This document shows positions 1-9,772 of a stretch of 52,549 nt of DNA, one piece after another; the stretch's first letter is position 1, and every line of letters begins with the position of its first letter. Source of the DNA: Chara braunii (lineage: Eukaryota > Streptophyta > Charophyceae > Charales > Characeae). The notes under the pieces were generated by a model. It worked only from the letters and a program-made list of their open reading frames with translations, did not search any database and was not told the origin of the DNA. The DNA is taken from the NCBI GenBank assembly GCA_003427395.1, contig BFEA01000475.1, forward strand, positions 648,976 through 701,524, in the 5' to 3' direction. The translations under genes were made by a program, and so were the position numbers.

Positions 1-245
1 CTATGTAGAGTGTGTAGTTTTGTGTGCAGACTATGTTCTGTGTAGTACTGTGTGCAGACTATGTAGAGTGTGTAGTTTTGTGTGCAGACTATGTTCTCAT
101 ATACGCAAATACTGTCCATATAGTGTGGACTAAGTAGTATACTGTGTACACAGTGTACTCATATACTGTCCTTACAGTACTACTTAGTACTGTGTACATA
201 GTACATACTATGTACTCATATGCTTTTCATACACTGTTTACCAAG
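1..245. repeat. Short degenerate tandem repeat, TG/TA-rich
   Basis: Units of about 28-30 bp beginning CTATGTAGAGTGTG or CTATGTTCTGTG recur at 1, 31, 59 and 89. They then decay into variants of ACTATGTACTCATATAC up to about 245. The array probably continues left of the window. No coding potential is seen. Confidence 0.8.
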
Positions 246-1090
246 TAGTACACGGTGCACACACTGTGTTTATGTATAAATGCTAAAACCTGAGGACAGA
301 GGGAAGATGGTGATGGGAAGTCTGGAACAGAGTGAAGGACAGTGACGATGGCAGGGATGGGACAAAGGACAGCAGAAATGATCAGGCAGAAACTCGCAAA
401 TCGTTAACAGGCACCCCCCACTTTTCAGCTCATAGGTTAACCCTCCAAGCACTGAAAAGGAGGCCATTCAGGGATTTTTTTCACTTCAGTTTTTTTTTTT
501 TTTTTTTTTTTTTAAAGCCCTGTTTTTCTTTTGAATAAGGTTTGTGTGTGCGAGCTGTTAACCCCTTCTCCAACAGCTTACAGAAGCCAAGGGCACGAGC
601 CCGGCAAGGTAAGGGGGTAGAAGTCAGCTGGATTCGGGAAACAGGCTTCGACTCCTGGGGTTCATGTCTCATTTCTGAGAGTCCAAGGGGGGTGACTGGG
701 AGGAAATTTCTGCGCTATTTGCTGTGTGGAGAGGAACACCGTGGGGATTGTTTTTTTCCAGATTATTTTTTCCTTCAGTATCTTAACTTTTGAAACACCA
801 CTACAATTCCCATACATCGGCCGCGGGCAAGGGCCACGAGGCCCCACGAGTTTTGGAGGCCGGTAATGCGACAAAAGGGCGGTGATGAAACTTATCAATG
901 GCGGCCTGGTTCCTGAACAAAAATGCGTTATAGGTTATATTGTTATAATCCTGGCCAATTTAAAACTACACATTAATCAGAAAGTACAATGCTGTCCAAT
1001 TGCAAAAAGAAATGAATGAACTTGAAAGGAGAGAGAGGGGAAGAAGAAGAAGATGATGTACACCAGCATAGACCAATGATAATGCTCTTG
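246..1090. other. No gene seen; poly-T tract
   Basis: This stretch contains no convincing gene. It holds a run of 24 T at 490-513, and the short frames around it are low-complexity artefacts (poly-F or poly-K on the two strands). Nothing else is recognisable. Confidence 0.6.
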
Positions 1091-1094
1091 GCAC

Positions 1095-1765
1095 GTCGCA
1101 TCTCAGGTCCCATCTGGAACACTTTTATGATCGGAGACCGGATTGTTAGTCTGACCAATTTCTACTACTGCATCCTGGGATAGTCCCGCTGTTAGAAAGT
1201 AATCCAACCGTCTGCCCTTGCCTTTCGCTGTGAACAAGTGAAGTCATCCCTAGCTGGGTGAAGATCCCTGTATGAGTCCCTCATATCCCAATCCGTCGTT
1301 AGGTCTAACAATACAGTGGTGTCGCTTGCGCAACCTCCGCTGCTGTTTGGAATGGCGTCCAGGGATGTGTTCCAGTCCCCAGCAACAATCATGTTGTCAA
1401 TGTCTGGTAGCACTACCTGCAGTTCCTCAAAGAACCTTATCCTTTGCTGTCTTTCTACTGGGGCATACACTTAGACGATCGCCCACGGTATTCCCCCAAT
1501 CCAGAGCGTCACCCATGCCCAACGTCCCCAGAGATCCGGGTAGTAGTCTGTTATCTCTGCATCTAGGTCCCGGTGCACTAGGATCTCCACTCCACCCCTC
1601 GTTCCAGGGCCCAAATTTGCGGGCCGTCCCACCATGCCAACTTCATTTCTTGAATACACGCAATTGAGATTCTATTCTCGTGTATCCAAGATCTCACTCT
1701 GTGTCTTTTTTGGCGCCCTGCCGTATCGCCAAGCCCATGCAGGTTCCACGTTGCAACTCAAATTC
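1095..1765 (-). pseudogene. LINE ORF2 endonuclease (APE-type) fragment
   Basis: Minus-strand translation gives ATWNLHGLGDTAGRQK near 1,745, then WWDGPQIWA, GGVEILVHRDLDAEI, LWGRWAWVTLW, VAGDWN and finally NNPVSDHKSV near 1,128. In apurinic-type endonucleases of L1 elements the Asn of TWN, the GDWN motif and the terminal SDH contribute to the active site. At least three frame changes and one stop (after WAIV, near 1,470) break the frame. LINE-3 at 43,906-44,600 carries the same landmarks. The leftward continuation, where a reverse transcriptase would lie, has no similarity to one. Confidence 0.85.
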
Positions 1766-1876
1766 TAACCATTAAACCACCAGTACTTGGCCCAGCTATC
1801 GGCCGCGGAAAAAAAAAGAGTAGAAACGTTTCTAGTCGGATGAATTTGGGCGCTCCTGTAGTAGCCCGTATGTTTC

Positions 1877-2600
1877 CTAAAATCGTGGCGCGTTAACGGG
1901 CATGACTCTAGGAAGTACTGGTGGTTTAGCAACTTTGCTCCCCTCTTGTGCTTGGACGTGGGAGCACTGGGAAGTTGAGGAGTCTTCTTGTGGCCACGCC
2001 TGGGTCAACAATGTGCGAAGATACGAGGAGTCCAACTTGCGTTCCGTCGGGTATCTTATCTTTAGCTCCATGAGGCAGTCTGCCGTCAGCATCATGGAGA
2101 AGACACAGATTCTACTCAGATCCTGTCTGCGAGATTCTGCAAAGGTTGCCACAGGGGGCAAGTCGCAAGGCAAGGGCTTCCATCCCCACCAGTTTCGGCT
2201 CCGATAGGCGAGCGTCAATTAACGGAACGAACAACTTAATCTTATTCCCGCTTGGTCCGTACTAGAGTATACGGGTTATCGGTATGTCTGGAATTGCTCT
2301 CGTCAAAAAGTAGCCGAGGTACAAGTTATTTACCACTTCATCGATTGATACTAGGGTTGGCATGTCCGTCACCTGTTGACCGAATAGGGTTTGAGGTTCG
2401 GCGCTACATTGCCACGTCACCACCCAAAAGTTGCCTCTCACCGCTGTGCACAGACGAGGGACGACATACTGCGGCATGTCCGTACCGACGGTACCGGTGC
2501 CTCTTGCTGGTGTTGCAAGCCTTCGGTCTCTTGTTGTCTTGTTCCAGCAGAAAGGTTTATTTTGTTGTTCGGTGAGCCACAAAATACGATCTCCCGAAGT
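1877..2600 (-). pseudogene. LINE ORF1 C-terminal domain fragment
   Basis: On the minus strand, frames near 2,300-2,582 contain NNLYLGYFLTRAIPDIP and those at 1,877-2,218 contain LTADCLMELKIRYPTE and LRTLLTQAW. These align in order with the 150-residue C-terminal block of LINE-3 ORF1 (43,467-43,919), which reads AVRNIPDIPTPR, then GECDASCLGTLFQKIPK, then FKNYLTQKW. The function of this block is unknown. It lies immediately upstream of the endonuclease in LINE-1, LINE-2 and LINE-3. The frame is broken at least once, around 2,220-2,262. Confidence 0.7.
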
Positions 2601-2714
2601 AACTCGGACGGTACCGGGTTCGGAGTGGCGAGACCTATTTTTGGCTCACCGAACGTTCCGAGTCACTCCAGGAGATCCTTGATCTCTCTTGCTGTATGTC
2701 TTGGCCCGAGAACC

Positions 2715-3201
2715 TTAGCTTCTGTTGATCCTTGATCTCTCTTTCTGTGTGTCTTGGCTAGAGAAGCTCAACTTCTGCTGTTTACCCATTGTTAGACATT
2801 TCGATTGGCTTGGGGTTCTCGCTTCCTGGTTGGTGTCTGGCCCTAGGTTGCTAGGTCCTCCCTCTGTGCCGCCTCCTACTGTTAGTCGTATTGGTGTTGA
2901 CGTCGCCTGTGCCGTCTGCCTCCAAACTGGCTCTGTTCCTTTCGTTGGTAGGTTTCCTTGCCCGCCTTGTCCCGGTGTCTCCTGGGCTCCTCCTCCAGGG
3001 TTGCCTGATGGGGCTACTCCAAATCCTTGTGTCGGGATTGGTGCTTGTCCACCACCTCCTAGATTGCCACATGGCGCTCCCCCGGTATCTTGCAGATGAA
3101 TTTGAGTTCCCACCGGTCGCCTAATGGGGCTGCTCCAAATCCTTGTGTCGGGATTGGTGCTTGTCCACCACCTCATAGATTGCCACATGGCGCTCCCCCG
3201 G
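2715..3201 (-). pseudogene. LINE ORF1 Gly/Pro/Gln-rich linker, distal part
   Basis: An open frame of about 160 codons on the minus strand is rich in Gly, Pro, Gln, Thr and Ser (for example NLGGGGQAPIPTQGFG) and has no globular motif. Its composition and place match the Gln/Gly/Pro-rich tail of ORF1 in LINE-4 (about 50,880-51,193). The upstream half of the same linker is now at 5,542-5,924, beyond the LTR insertion. A 116-bp tandem duplication inside it means the two copies are read in different frames. Confidence 0.7.
3006..3201. repeat. 116-bp tandem duplication inside LINE-1, second copy cut by the LTR
   Basis: Sequence from 3,006 (starting TGATGGGGCT) repeats from 3,122 (starting TAATGGGGCT) with a period of 116 bp and few mismatches. 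Copy 1 runs intact through CCCCCGGTATCTTGC. Copy 2 runs to CCCCCGG at 3,201, where the LTR begins, and resumes as CCGGTATCTTGC at 5,542. Copy 1 therefore preserves the empty target site. Confidence 0.9.
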
Positions 3202-5541
3202 TGTGACACCCAACCTCACGCCCAACGCCACTTCCTGATCGGAGTGGGATGTGGGCCTGGAAGTGCGAAAAGGGGTGTGCCAAGGATTTCTGGGAAAAGT
3301 GAAGGAGTCTTAGGGGTATGAATGCAATTAGGCAAACAAGGGGCGCGTGGGATTCAAGGCCCGATGGGGTCGGGGTACTGTGGGCGGCGGTTTATGGGGA
3401 AGTCCCTCCGCGGAGGAGGCGGTCCCGAAAAGTTGGGCCGTCGGGGGCCTCCACGTGGCGCGGGCCACTGCGTATTTGGGTTGGGCCTTCGGAATTCCGG
3501 GGTTCTCCGTTCACCGCTACGTCGGCAGTTCCCGCAAGGCGTGCTGGGCCAATAGGGGGCTATGGCCGGCCACAGAACGACGCTGAGTTGATGATACGGG
3601 AGAAAGAGGCGAAAAGGAGGGAAACTGGTGGTGATGACGACAAATCCCGGGTGGGTGAAGTAGTAGGTATGGTCGGGGGAAGGGAAATCAGAACATCGGG
3701 GGTCGCTAGTGGTGGCGCAGTGGAATTCCCGCGGGCACAGTCGATTCTCCGTGTGACAGGGGTATCGCAGCCTTAGGAGTTCGTTTATCCAAGGGGTGAA
3801 GTAATCCGGGTCGTAGGATGAGTCTGAGCTCCAAGATCGCGTCATGGTGTTATCGTGTATGGGATGAATCGAGTCGGGTTATCGTCGCCGCGCGCGAGCA
3901 CGTGCAGAACAGGCGAACTTAGTTGCGCCTCAGCGTGCTCGTACGGGATGACGGTTCTGCCGCGAATCTTTTCTGGGCGGGCGAATCAGTGCACGGGGAT
4001 GCGTGTAGACGCGCGATTCGGGTCGCATTTACTCATGTCCTCGAGCGACGTTCGCGGGGCCCGGCGTCGGAACGTCTTATTGCTCCGTAAGTTTGGTTAT
4101 GCACGATGCAATCCCACCACATCCCATTCGTGAGACAAGCAAAAACGAGGGCAAAATCGCTATCGGGGCCAAATTCTTATCCCCTTTTACAACTGCATCA
4201 GGTGCAGGCAAAAATTGGACACAAAGTCACACAAGCAAAAGCAGAGACAAAGATTCTCAATAAGAAGATAGACGGGCAACCATAGCATCCATACATCCAT
4301 ACATCCAGCAATCATACACATAATGCAATCGAGATGGTCATAGCAAGGACAAGTGTGAGCAAAAACCCAAGTCCAGATTCCAAAAAGTCGAAACAAAAAC
4401 AAGAACGGACAAACCGTCCGGAGCCGCAATCAAAATGTATGTACACAGATGAGGAGGGGGAAGAGACAAAGAAACAACAAATCTGCGTCCATCGACCTCA
4501 ACTCTCTCCTCCTCTCTCTCTCTCTTCTCCGATGCGGACAGTCCCTCGTCACGCACCAACCCACGAAGTTGTCACCCCGCTTAGTCCTCCCGCACCCGTC
4601 TGATTCGCGAGTGCCCACGGTCCGTCGTGGCCCACGTCAATCCCGTGCGTTCGGCACCAGCCCATCGGGTCACCCAACTCCTACTCTACTCACCTCTTAC
4701 TTCGCTCGTGTGCCGACCCTTCCTGATCGCGCAACCCCGAGCTTCCAACAACGGGTTAAAAGAGCTGACTAATCGCACGACCGAAATTTATAGTGTGCAT
4801 GTATGCGCGAAGAACACGGAATTACCAGGACTTAGAACGGGGATTAGAGAGGGAGCGCCTGCGTTCTGCATGATCGGGCCGCGGCATGGGGGACGTAGCC
4901 CTTCTCCACGCATCGATCCGAGCATGCAACCCCCAGCAAAAGAAAAAAGAGGGAGGGCGGGAGAGACGAAGTGCAAGAAGAAAGATACGGTTACAATAAC
5001 GCCCGCCCAAAATTACAGTTACACACACGATTAAGGGCGCCCGCTAATCAGAGTACCGTTGTAGCCGCATGAAGAAGTGCGTAGACAAAAGGCGCCGCGC
5101 GGCAGAAAAATCCTAATTACTGAATTCCTAAATTCCTATAAAAAAACACGAACTTCAGGGGGAAAGTCCGAAATTCTGAGAGCTATCGGGGCTCGACAAA
5201 ATTTGAAAGAGATTCAAAAGAAAATTTAAAAAAGAACGAAGCAATGTCCGCGCCCAAAAGATCGAAACCGAAACAAAAGAAACGACGTCAAAATTTATTA
5301 ATCGCACGTGTGGTGGCGCGCCAGCCATCACCCGACCAATCAATCAACCGGCCGTCCCAGGACACACCCAGCTCCGAACCCAGCCATATGAAAAGAAGAG
5401 ACGAAAAAGACAAAAAAACAAGGGCACTGATGCAATTTTCCACCGATCCCAATCTCCCGTAATCGGCCCAACCTTCCCAACTTAGGACCTGTCGTTGCAA
5501 TCGCGCAGAAAATCGCGCGTTACAGAAAGTGGTTCGTCACA
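3202..5541 (+). mobile_element. Solo LTR (probably Ty3/gypsy-like), 2,340 bp, nested in LINE-1
   Basis: The segment starts TGTGACACCC and ends GTTCGTCACA, so it has TG...CA ends with the inverted repeat TGTGAC/GTCACA. It is flanked on both sides by CCGG. The unoccupied site is visible in the 116-bp sister copy at about 3,080-3,100, where CCGG occurs once, so CCGG is a 4-bp target-site duplication. TGTNACACCC is a common start for plant gypsy-type LTRs. No gag-pol and no primer-binding site were seen inside, which suggests a solo LTR left by LTR-LTR recombination. A non-autonomous element with similar ends is an alternative. Confidence 0.75.
5137..5145 (+). promoter_or_regulatory. Candidate TATA box of the LTR
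   Basis: TATAAAAAA lies about 400 bp before the 3' end of the LTR, on the strand that gives the TGTGACACCC start. That is a plausible U3 promoter position, but no transcription start can be shown. Confidence 0.35.
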
Positions 5542-5924
5542 CCGGTATCTTGCAGATGATTTTGAGTTCCCACCGGTCCCAACCCTTGGACGGCCAGGGA
5601 GCCAGTGAGATCCACAAAACCTTTGTTCGCCATTGCCATCGCTTCCCAATAATAATAGTTCCTAAGAGCGTCCGAATTTTGGGGCGGAACTGCTCCTTGC
5701 CACGTCATGTTCTGGCTCGAGTTACCATGCGCTGGCATCCCAAACTGCTCGTCTCCTAGGCCGAAGCCTAGGGGTTGGGCAGCCTGCAAAACATTCTCAA
5801 GTGGGGAGAACGCTGGGTTGTCTCTTGTTGTTGATACGTAACTTGCCGTGGGCTGCACTCCTTGTGCAGGTGGTTGTGGTCCGAGCGGTCCCTGGTATCT
5901 TAATCTTGTTTCATAACACGCCAT
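5542..5924 (-). pseudogene. LINE ORF1 Gly/Pro/Gln-rich linker, proximal part
   Basis: A minus-strand open frame of about 127 codons is rich in Gln, Pro, Ala and Asn (for example GPQPPAQGVQPTASYV). It continues the linker found at 2,715-3,201: its last LINE bases (GGTATCTTGCAGATG on the plus strand) match copy 1 of the tandem duplication. It joins the N-terminal domain near 5,930, where the zinc-knuckle region present in LINE-3 and LINE-4 appears to be deleted. Confidence 0.65.
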
Positions 5925-5941
5925 CCAAAGGAATTTGGACT

Positions 5942-6510
5942 GCCATAACCTAGAATGTGTTCTCGCCCTCCTGTCTTCTCATCTCCATGAATTCGACTCT
6001 CGTCATCCTGGGTTTGAATAAAACCTTGTATTCTTCTACCACCAAGGGGATCGTCAGGTTCCCTTCGCTGATCATGTACCACACGACTTCAGGTGACTTG
6101 GCTATGTATGAGACAATACTCGGACCCTCCACCTTGACTCTTCCTCGCGGTGTGTTCTCCACAAATTGGTCATTTCCTAATTCCCACCCATCTTCAAATG
6201 CCCTAACCAGATTATGTTTAATATTTTTTAGTAGGAATCAGACGGCGTCCTTGTAAATTATGGTCACCGTGCGTTCATTCAGCCATTTAAGCTTGATATC
6301 GTATAAGGATGTGTTTATTTAACTTAAAATGCACCTCTCTCCCATCGATTGCCATCTCCCCTGGGGCCTGGGTCAATCTCGGTGGGGTATACCCCGTCAT
6401 CAAAGCATAGCGTCAACAGCTACCTAATGCCATGATCTACCGGTGACCTCCTGTCCCTCAGTTCCCTCCATCGCTACTCCTTCCATCTTCTCTACATCCT
6501 TTGTCGTTCT
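5942..6510 (-). pseudogene. LINE ORF1 N-terminal domain fragment
   Basis: Minus-strand frames read CFDDGVYPTEI (about 6,400), LKWLNERTVTIIY (about 6,280), LVRAFEDGWE, GRVKVEGPSIVSYIAKS and YKVLFKPRMTRVEF (about 6,000). They match LINE-4 ORF1 landmarks: CYEEGIFPE, TVTVIF, LIRAYENDW, YKMLFKPWMTRREL and FWVMAL. The domain resembles the plant L1 ORF1 N-terminal (DUF4283-like) region, but I infer that from architecture only. Stops and frame changes are frequent upstream of about 6,300. Confidence 0.75.
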
Positions 6511-7028
6511 TTTTCTCTCTCTATCCTAACAGTTCCTATGAAGCTCCCAATTGACTATGTCTAGTGCATTAGAATAGGCTAAGCGTCTTCTTCGAACTCC
6601 TTAAGGGGGAGATAACCCCCACTTAATCAACATATGGACAGGCAAAGCTTTCATATCCACCTCTTGAGGGAGGCGCTTGTGCAGGAAACCAGCGGGCTAT
6701 CAACGACGGTAGCGTGCAGGGCGGTGAGACAGGTTCTGCTGGACCCGGTAACGCAGCGGTGGACCGCAGTAGCACCGACCAGTGCCCGGACTCTCCCCCG
6801 GCCAATAAACACGAATGATGCTGGCTTGAGTTACCTTGAACATGGTATGATTTTTATTTTTATTTTATTTTGGGAAAAGCATGTAGTGAAGTTCCCTTAT
6901 GGGGCTGAAGCTTCAATCGGGAAAAAAAAAGAAACGATAGAAAAAAATATATAATAAATGAAGTTTATATATTTTATTAGAAATATTAATATGACCATAT
7001 AGTATGTTTATTTAAATTAGAATTGTTT
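6511..7028. other. No gene seen
   Basis: Mixed non-coding sequence that turns AT-rich from about 6,840 to 7,020, with A-runs and TATATTTTATTA-type stretches. The left part could be the 5' leader of LINE-1 (minus strand), which is not provable here. Confidence 0.5.
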
Positions 7029-7265
7029 GGGGGGCGCGGCGGTCGGCACGTTAGGGCTCCAAGTTAGCGCTATAGGTTGAAGTCCCGGTATTGGTAGGGT
7101 TAGCGCTCACGGCCTTCGGTTGGTCCAAACTGTCGTGGTGTGGGTACCATCATGATGCCATCGCGAAAGCTGAGTCGTCTTGCTCGGTAACTTCCGAGCA
7201 ACCGACCCGTGGGGAAGGGAGACTTGAAGAGCGTGCCCTAGCCTGCACTTTTTTTTTATTATATA
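7029..7265 (+). repeat. Leader-like or SINE-like repeat, copy A
   Basis: It begins GGGGGGCGCGGCGG and contains CCATCGCG followed by GCTCGGTAACTTCCGAGCAACC. A related segment at 48,896-49,075 has GGGGCGCAGCGGTT and GCTCGGTAATTTCCAAGCAACC in the same order. GGGCGCRGCGG resembles a tRNA A-box, which would suit a SINE head, but both copies also lie 0.5-0.9 kb upstream of a LINE ORF1 start on the same strand. A shared LINE 5' leader is therefore an equal alternative. Copy A ends near a T-run and TATATATATAT. Confidence 0.45.
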
Positions 7266-7765
7266 TATATCGAAAGGTCCAAGGTGTAGTAGAGGGTGGT
7301 GACCAGGCCTCAGGAGGTGCCCGGGTACTCATCCGTTGGGAGGTCAGATGGATTGCAGGGACCCTAGGGGAGTCACCTCTCAAGGTGGCACCATGGTATC
7401 GTGACCTATACTAATGCTCAAATCGCAAGTCGTGATCTGCGCCAACGCTTACCGGTTTAACCCGATCGTCTTCGTGTAGATACTAACCCGAACGCAGTGT
7501 TAAGGATGACCCGGGCACAAGCGGGGTCCATACATGTGCAGTCATCCCCCGTCTGCACCACACCCCGCAGGCTCTATGGGCAGCGAACTACCCTTCCACT
7601 AAGATGCGATATCATCTTGAGTGTTATCTACGTGTGAGACAAGTTCACGAAGTTGGGGCGTCGTCATGTAGAAGGTATCATCGGGTAGAAGATATATTGG
7701 GCGTGCGCCGAGTAGACGCTCGCCTTTGAAATGGGCACAAGTGCAGAGTAGGCTTAGAGGTCAGA
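7266..7765 (+). other. Non-coding stretch upstream of LINE-2 ORF1
   Basis: No gene is visible in these 500 bp. By position this is the likely 5' untranslated region of LINE-2. The first ATG of the ORF1 frame is at 7,766. Confidence 0.4.
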
Positions 7766-8110
7766 ATGGAAGGACAAGGGGAGAGGGTGATATCCCAAAA
7801 GCCAACAAGGACAGAGAGAGAGGAGAGAGCCCTACCTGGCATGAAGGTCCAAATGTCAAATGAAGACCGCATTCGAATCCTCATAGCCAAGTGCTACGAG
7901 GACGGAGTCTTTCCGGAGCGACTAAGGCATGACGAGTTTGTGGTTGAAAATAACATCAGGGTTTTCAAAGTCAACATTGAGATAGACTGTCTGACCACAA
8001 CTTCAAGTTGGTTAAAGGAACACATTGTAACGGTAATCTTTTAAGGAGCAGCCCTTGATCTGCCATTGAAGGTACGGGAATACCTCATTCATGCATACGA
8101 GAATGAATGA
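7766..8110 (+). pseudogene. LINE-2 ORF1 N-terminal part, cut by mitochondrial insert
   Basis: ATG at 7,766 opens a 92-codon frame reading EDRIRILIAKCYEDGVFPER, then FVVENNIRVF, then [15 protein letters not shown], ending with TAA at 8,042-8,044. Nucleotide similarity to LINE-4 continues to about 8,110 (GCATACGAGAATGA against GCATATGAGAACGA). This copy keeps the sense codons, including Trp, where LINE-4 has stop codons, so it is the best guide to the ancestral N-terminus. Confidence 0.75.
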
Positions 8111-8507
8111 TTTCGTCGTTGAATGTTTGCAAGAGGCTTCAAGCGGGGTAAAACACATTTCAATAGGCTCAGAAATCACACGTTTCTCTGAATCATAGTA
8201 TCGTACTTCCACATATCCACTTAAGGGAAAGTCTTTTCGTAACGGATGACCCTCAAAACCATAATCTGTTAATATACGACGTAAATCTGGATGGTTGGAA
8301 AAATACACACGAAACATATCTCGTTCCCACCAACCAGCTACCGAAAATATTTTGACTACTAAACAGATGAGAGTTAATTCATCTACACATGTATATACAC
8401 GAAGACGTGAGTTAAACTGAATACGCAGTTTGTTATACACCACTTCAAATCTATATTTTCGAGAAGGATAATCAACTCCACAAATATCGATTAAAACTGG
8501 CGAGGGG
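8111..8507 (-). pseudogene. nad9: Nuclear insert of mitochondrial DNA carrying part of nad9
   Basis: Minus-strand translation from about 8,495 to 8,155 gives [68 protein letters not shown] and VISEPIEM. This is the diagnostic core of NADH dehydrogenase subunit 9, the complex I 30-kDa subunit that binds the peripheral arm and is mitochondrially encoded in plants and many algae. The frame is still open, but residues normally lying between WWER and DMF are missing and similarity to nad9 ends after PIEM. Start and natural end are absent, so it is a fragment. It interrupts LINE-2 ORF1 and replaces roughly 65 bp of it, judged against LINE-4. Confidence 0.88.
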
Positions 8508-9772
8508 CCCAATGTAACGTCTTACATGGCTAAATCCAGGGACGTGGCGCAATGGTTGATAGCAAAGGTGGAGTATGTAGTCATTATTCGGGGCATTGAA
8601 TACAAATTGTTATTCAAACCATGGATGACCAGGGTGGAGCTAGAGGAGAGAAGACACAATGAAGAAGAAACGAAATTCTGGGTTACGACGCTTTGAGTTC
8701 CGCTGAGAGTCATGTTTCACATCCCTGATCTTATTAACCAAGCGATGGGCACCATCTTAATGCAACATCCTCCTGAACCAGAAATCGATGAACGTGAAGT
8801 TGGAACTTTCGAGGGAAGCGGAGGAGCGATATAAACCAACCCTCTTCATGCAACTGGAGGACGGTGAATTGCATAACGTGGAACTTGTTTGCAATTACAC
8901 TTCGTGGTGTACACGCTGACGCTGGTGGTATCACACAGAATCAGATGGATGCCCTAGGGCGAGCGAAGAGGAAGAAGAGGCAGTAAATGGGAGATTCGGA
9001 GGCCCGGAGGGGAACGTAATCGACAAAGGAGATTCAACCAAGAAGAGGTGATTTATCAGAGAGGCATAAGAGATGTAGCTAGGGATGTGCCAAACAATCA
9101 AAAAGGAACGAAGGACTTAAGCCTTGAGGAAGATGGTACTAAAGAATCGAGCAACTAAACACCAGGGACATCAGCACAATGAGAGAGGGGGCAAAATTGA
9201 GGCGGCGGAGGAGGGGAAGGGTACCGATATGCAGGGAGAGGAGGAAAGCCCGGATCGACCAGGGGGTATGAAGTAGGGGCAAGCGGAGGGATTGTAGCAG
9301 CTGCGGGAGGGCACAGCGGCAACCAGGAACCAAACAAGGATCCTTGGGGACCCCTACCTAAACCAAGCCCACCAATACCAGATGTGGCAGCAACCACAAA
9401 TGAGGGGAGTGTCGTATAACCAATGGATGGGTTGTATCCGAGTTTACAATTTATGAATCACCACATATCACACCCGAGTTACATCGGAGGAGGATGGGCT
9501 GTTGCAAGTCAACTTTGCGAAGTGTAAGAAAATGATGTCCCGATCGACCGGCAAGCAACACACGGGGAAGGGGCAACACCAGCAGACTCATCTCAACTTT
9601 TGAGAACGGTCGCGGGAAGGGAAGACAAAAGAGACGAAGAAAGGACCTATTCGATTTTGGATGGGGTCGAAACTCGGTTAGGAGACAAACAACAATACGA
9701 GGAAACATTTTTCCTGCCCTTGGTGTGTACGATGCTGGGGCACGAAGCCCTTATTCTTGGTCTGATTCATAG
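8508..9772 (+). pseudogene. LINE-2 ORF1 middle region
   Basis: The sequence resumes as [17 protein letters not shown], then IIRGIEYKLLFKPWMTR, ELEERRHNEEETKFWV and VPLRVMFHIPDLINQAM (to about 8,755). These align with LINE-4 from TSYVAMTREIAQWLINK onward. Frame changes follow. The zinc-knuckle region is only recognisable as WWYHTESDGCP (near 8,925), with its first Cys pair degraded. From 9,000 to 9,770 the frame is Glu/Lys/Gly/Gln-rich, like the linker of the other copies, with several stops. Confidence 0.75.

Larger units (their letters stand above)
1095..6510 (-). mobile_element. LINE-1: degraded L1-like retrotransposon, RT missing, split by a solo LTR
   Basis: Read on the minus strand, the order is ORF1 N-terminal region (about 6,510-5,942), ORF1 Gly/Pro/Gln-rich linker (5,924-5,542, then 3,201-2,715), ORF1 C-terminal region (about 2,600-1,877) and ORF2 endonuclease (about 1,765-1,095). 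Each block matches the corresponding block of LINE-3 (41.5-48.7 kb) and LINE-4 in order and orientation. There is no reverse transcriptase: similarity stops just after the endonuclease SDHK motif near 1,128, so the 3' half is lost or truncated. Many frameshifts and stops show the copy is dead. A 2,340-bp LTR sits inside the linker. Confidence 0.85.

Noticed and set aside
3318-3845. Overlapping ORFs of 150-163 codons inside the LTR
   Set aside because: No gag-pol features, both strands open, typical of a GC-rich LTR.
8012-8512. Functional nad9 gene
   Set aside because: No start, truncated after PIEM, residues missing after WWER, and embedded antisense in a dead LINE.
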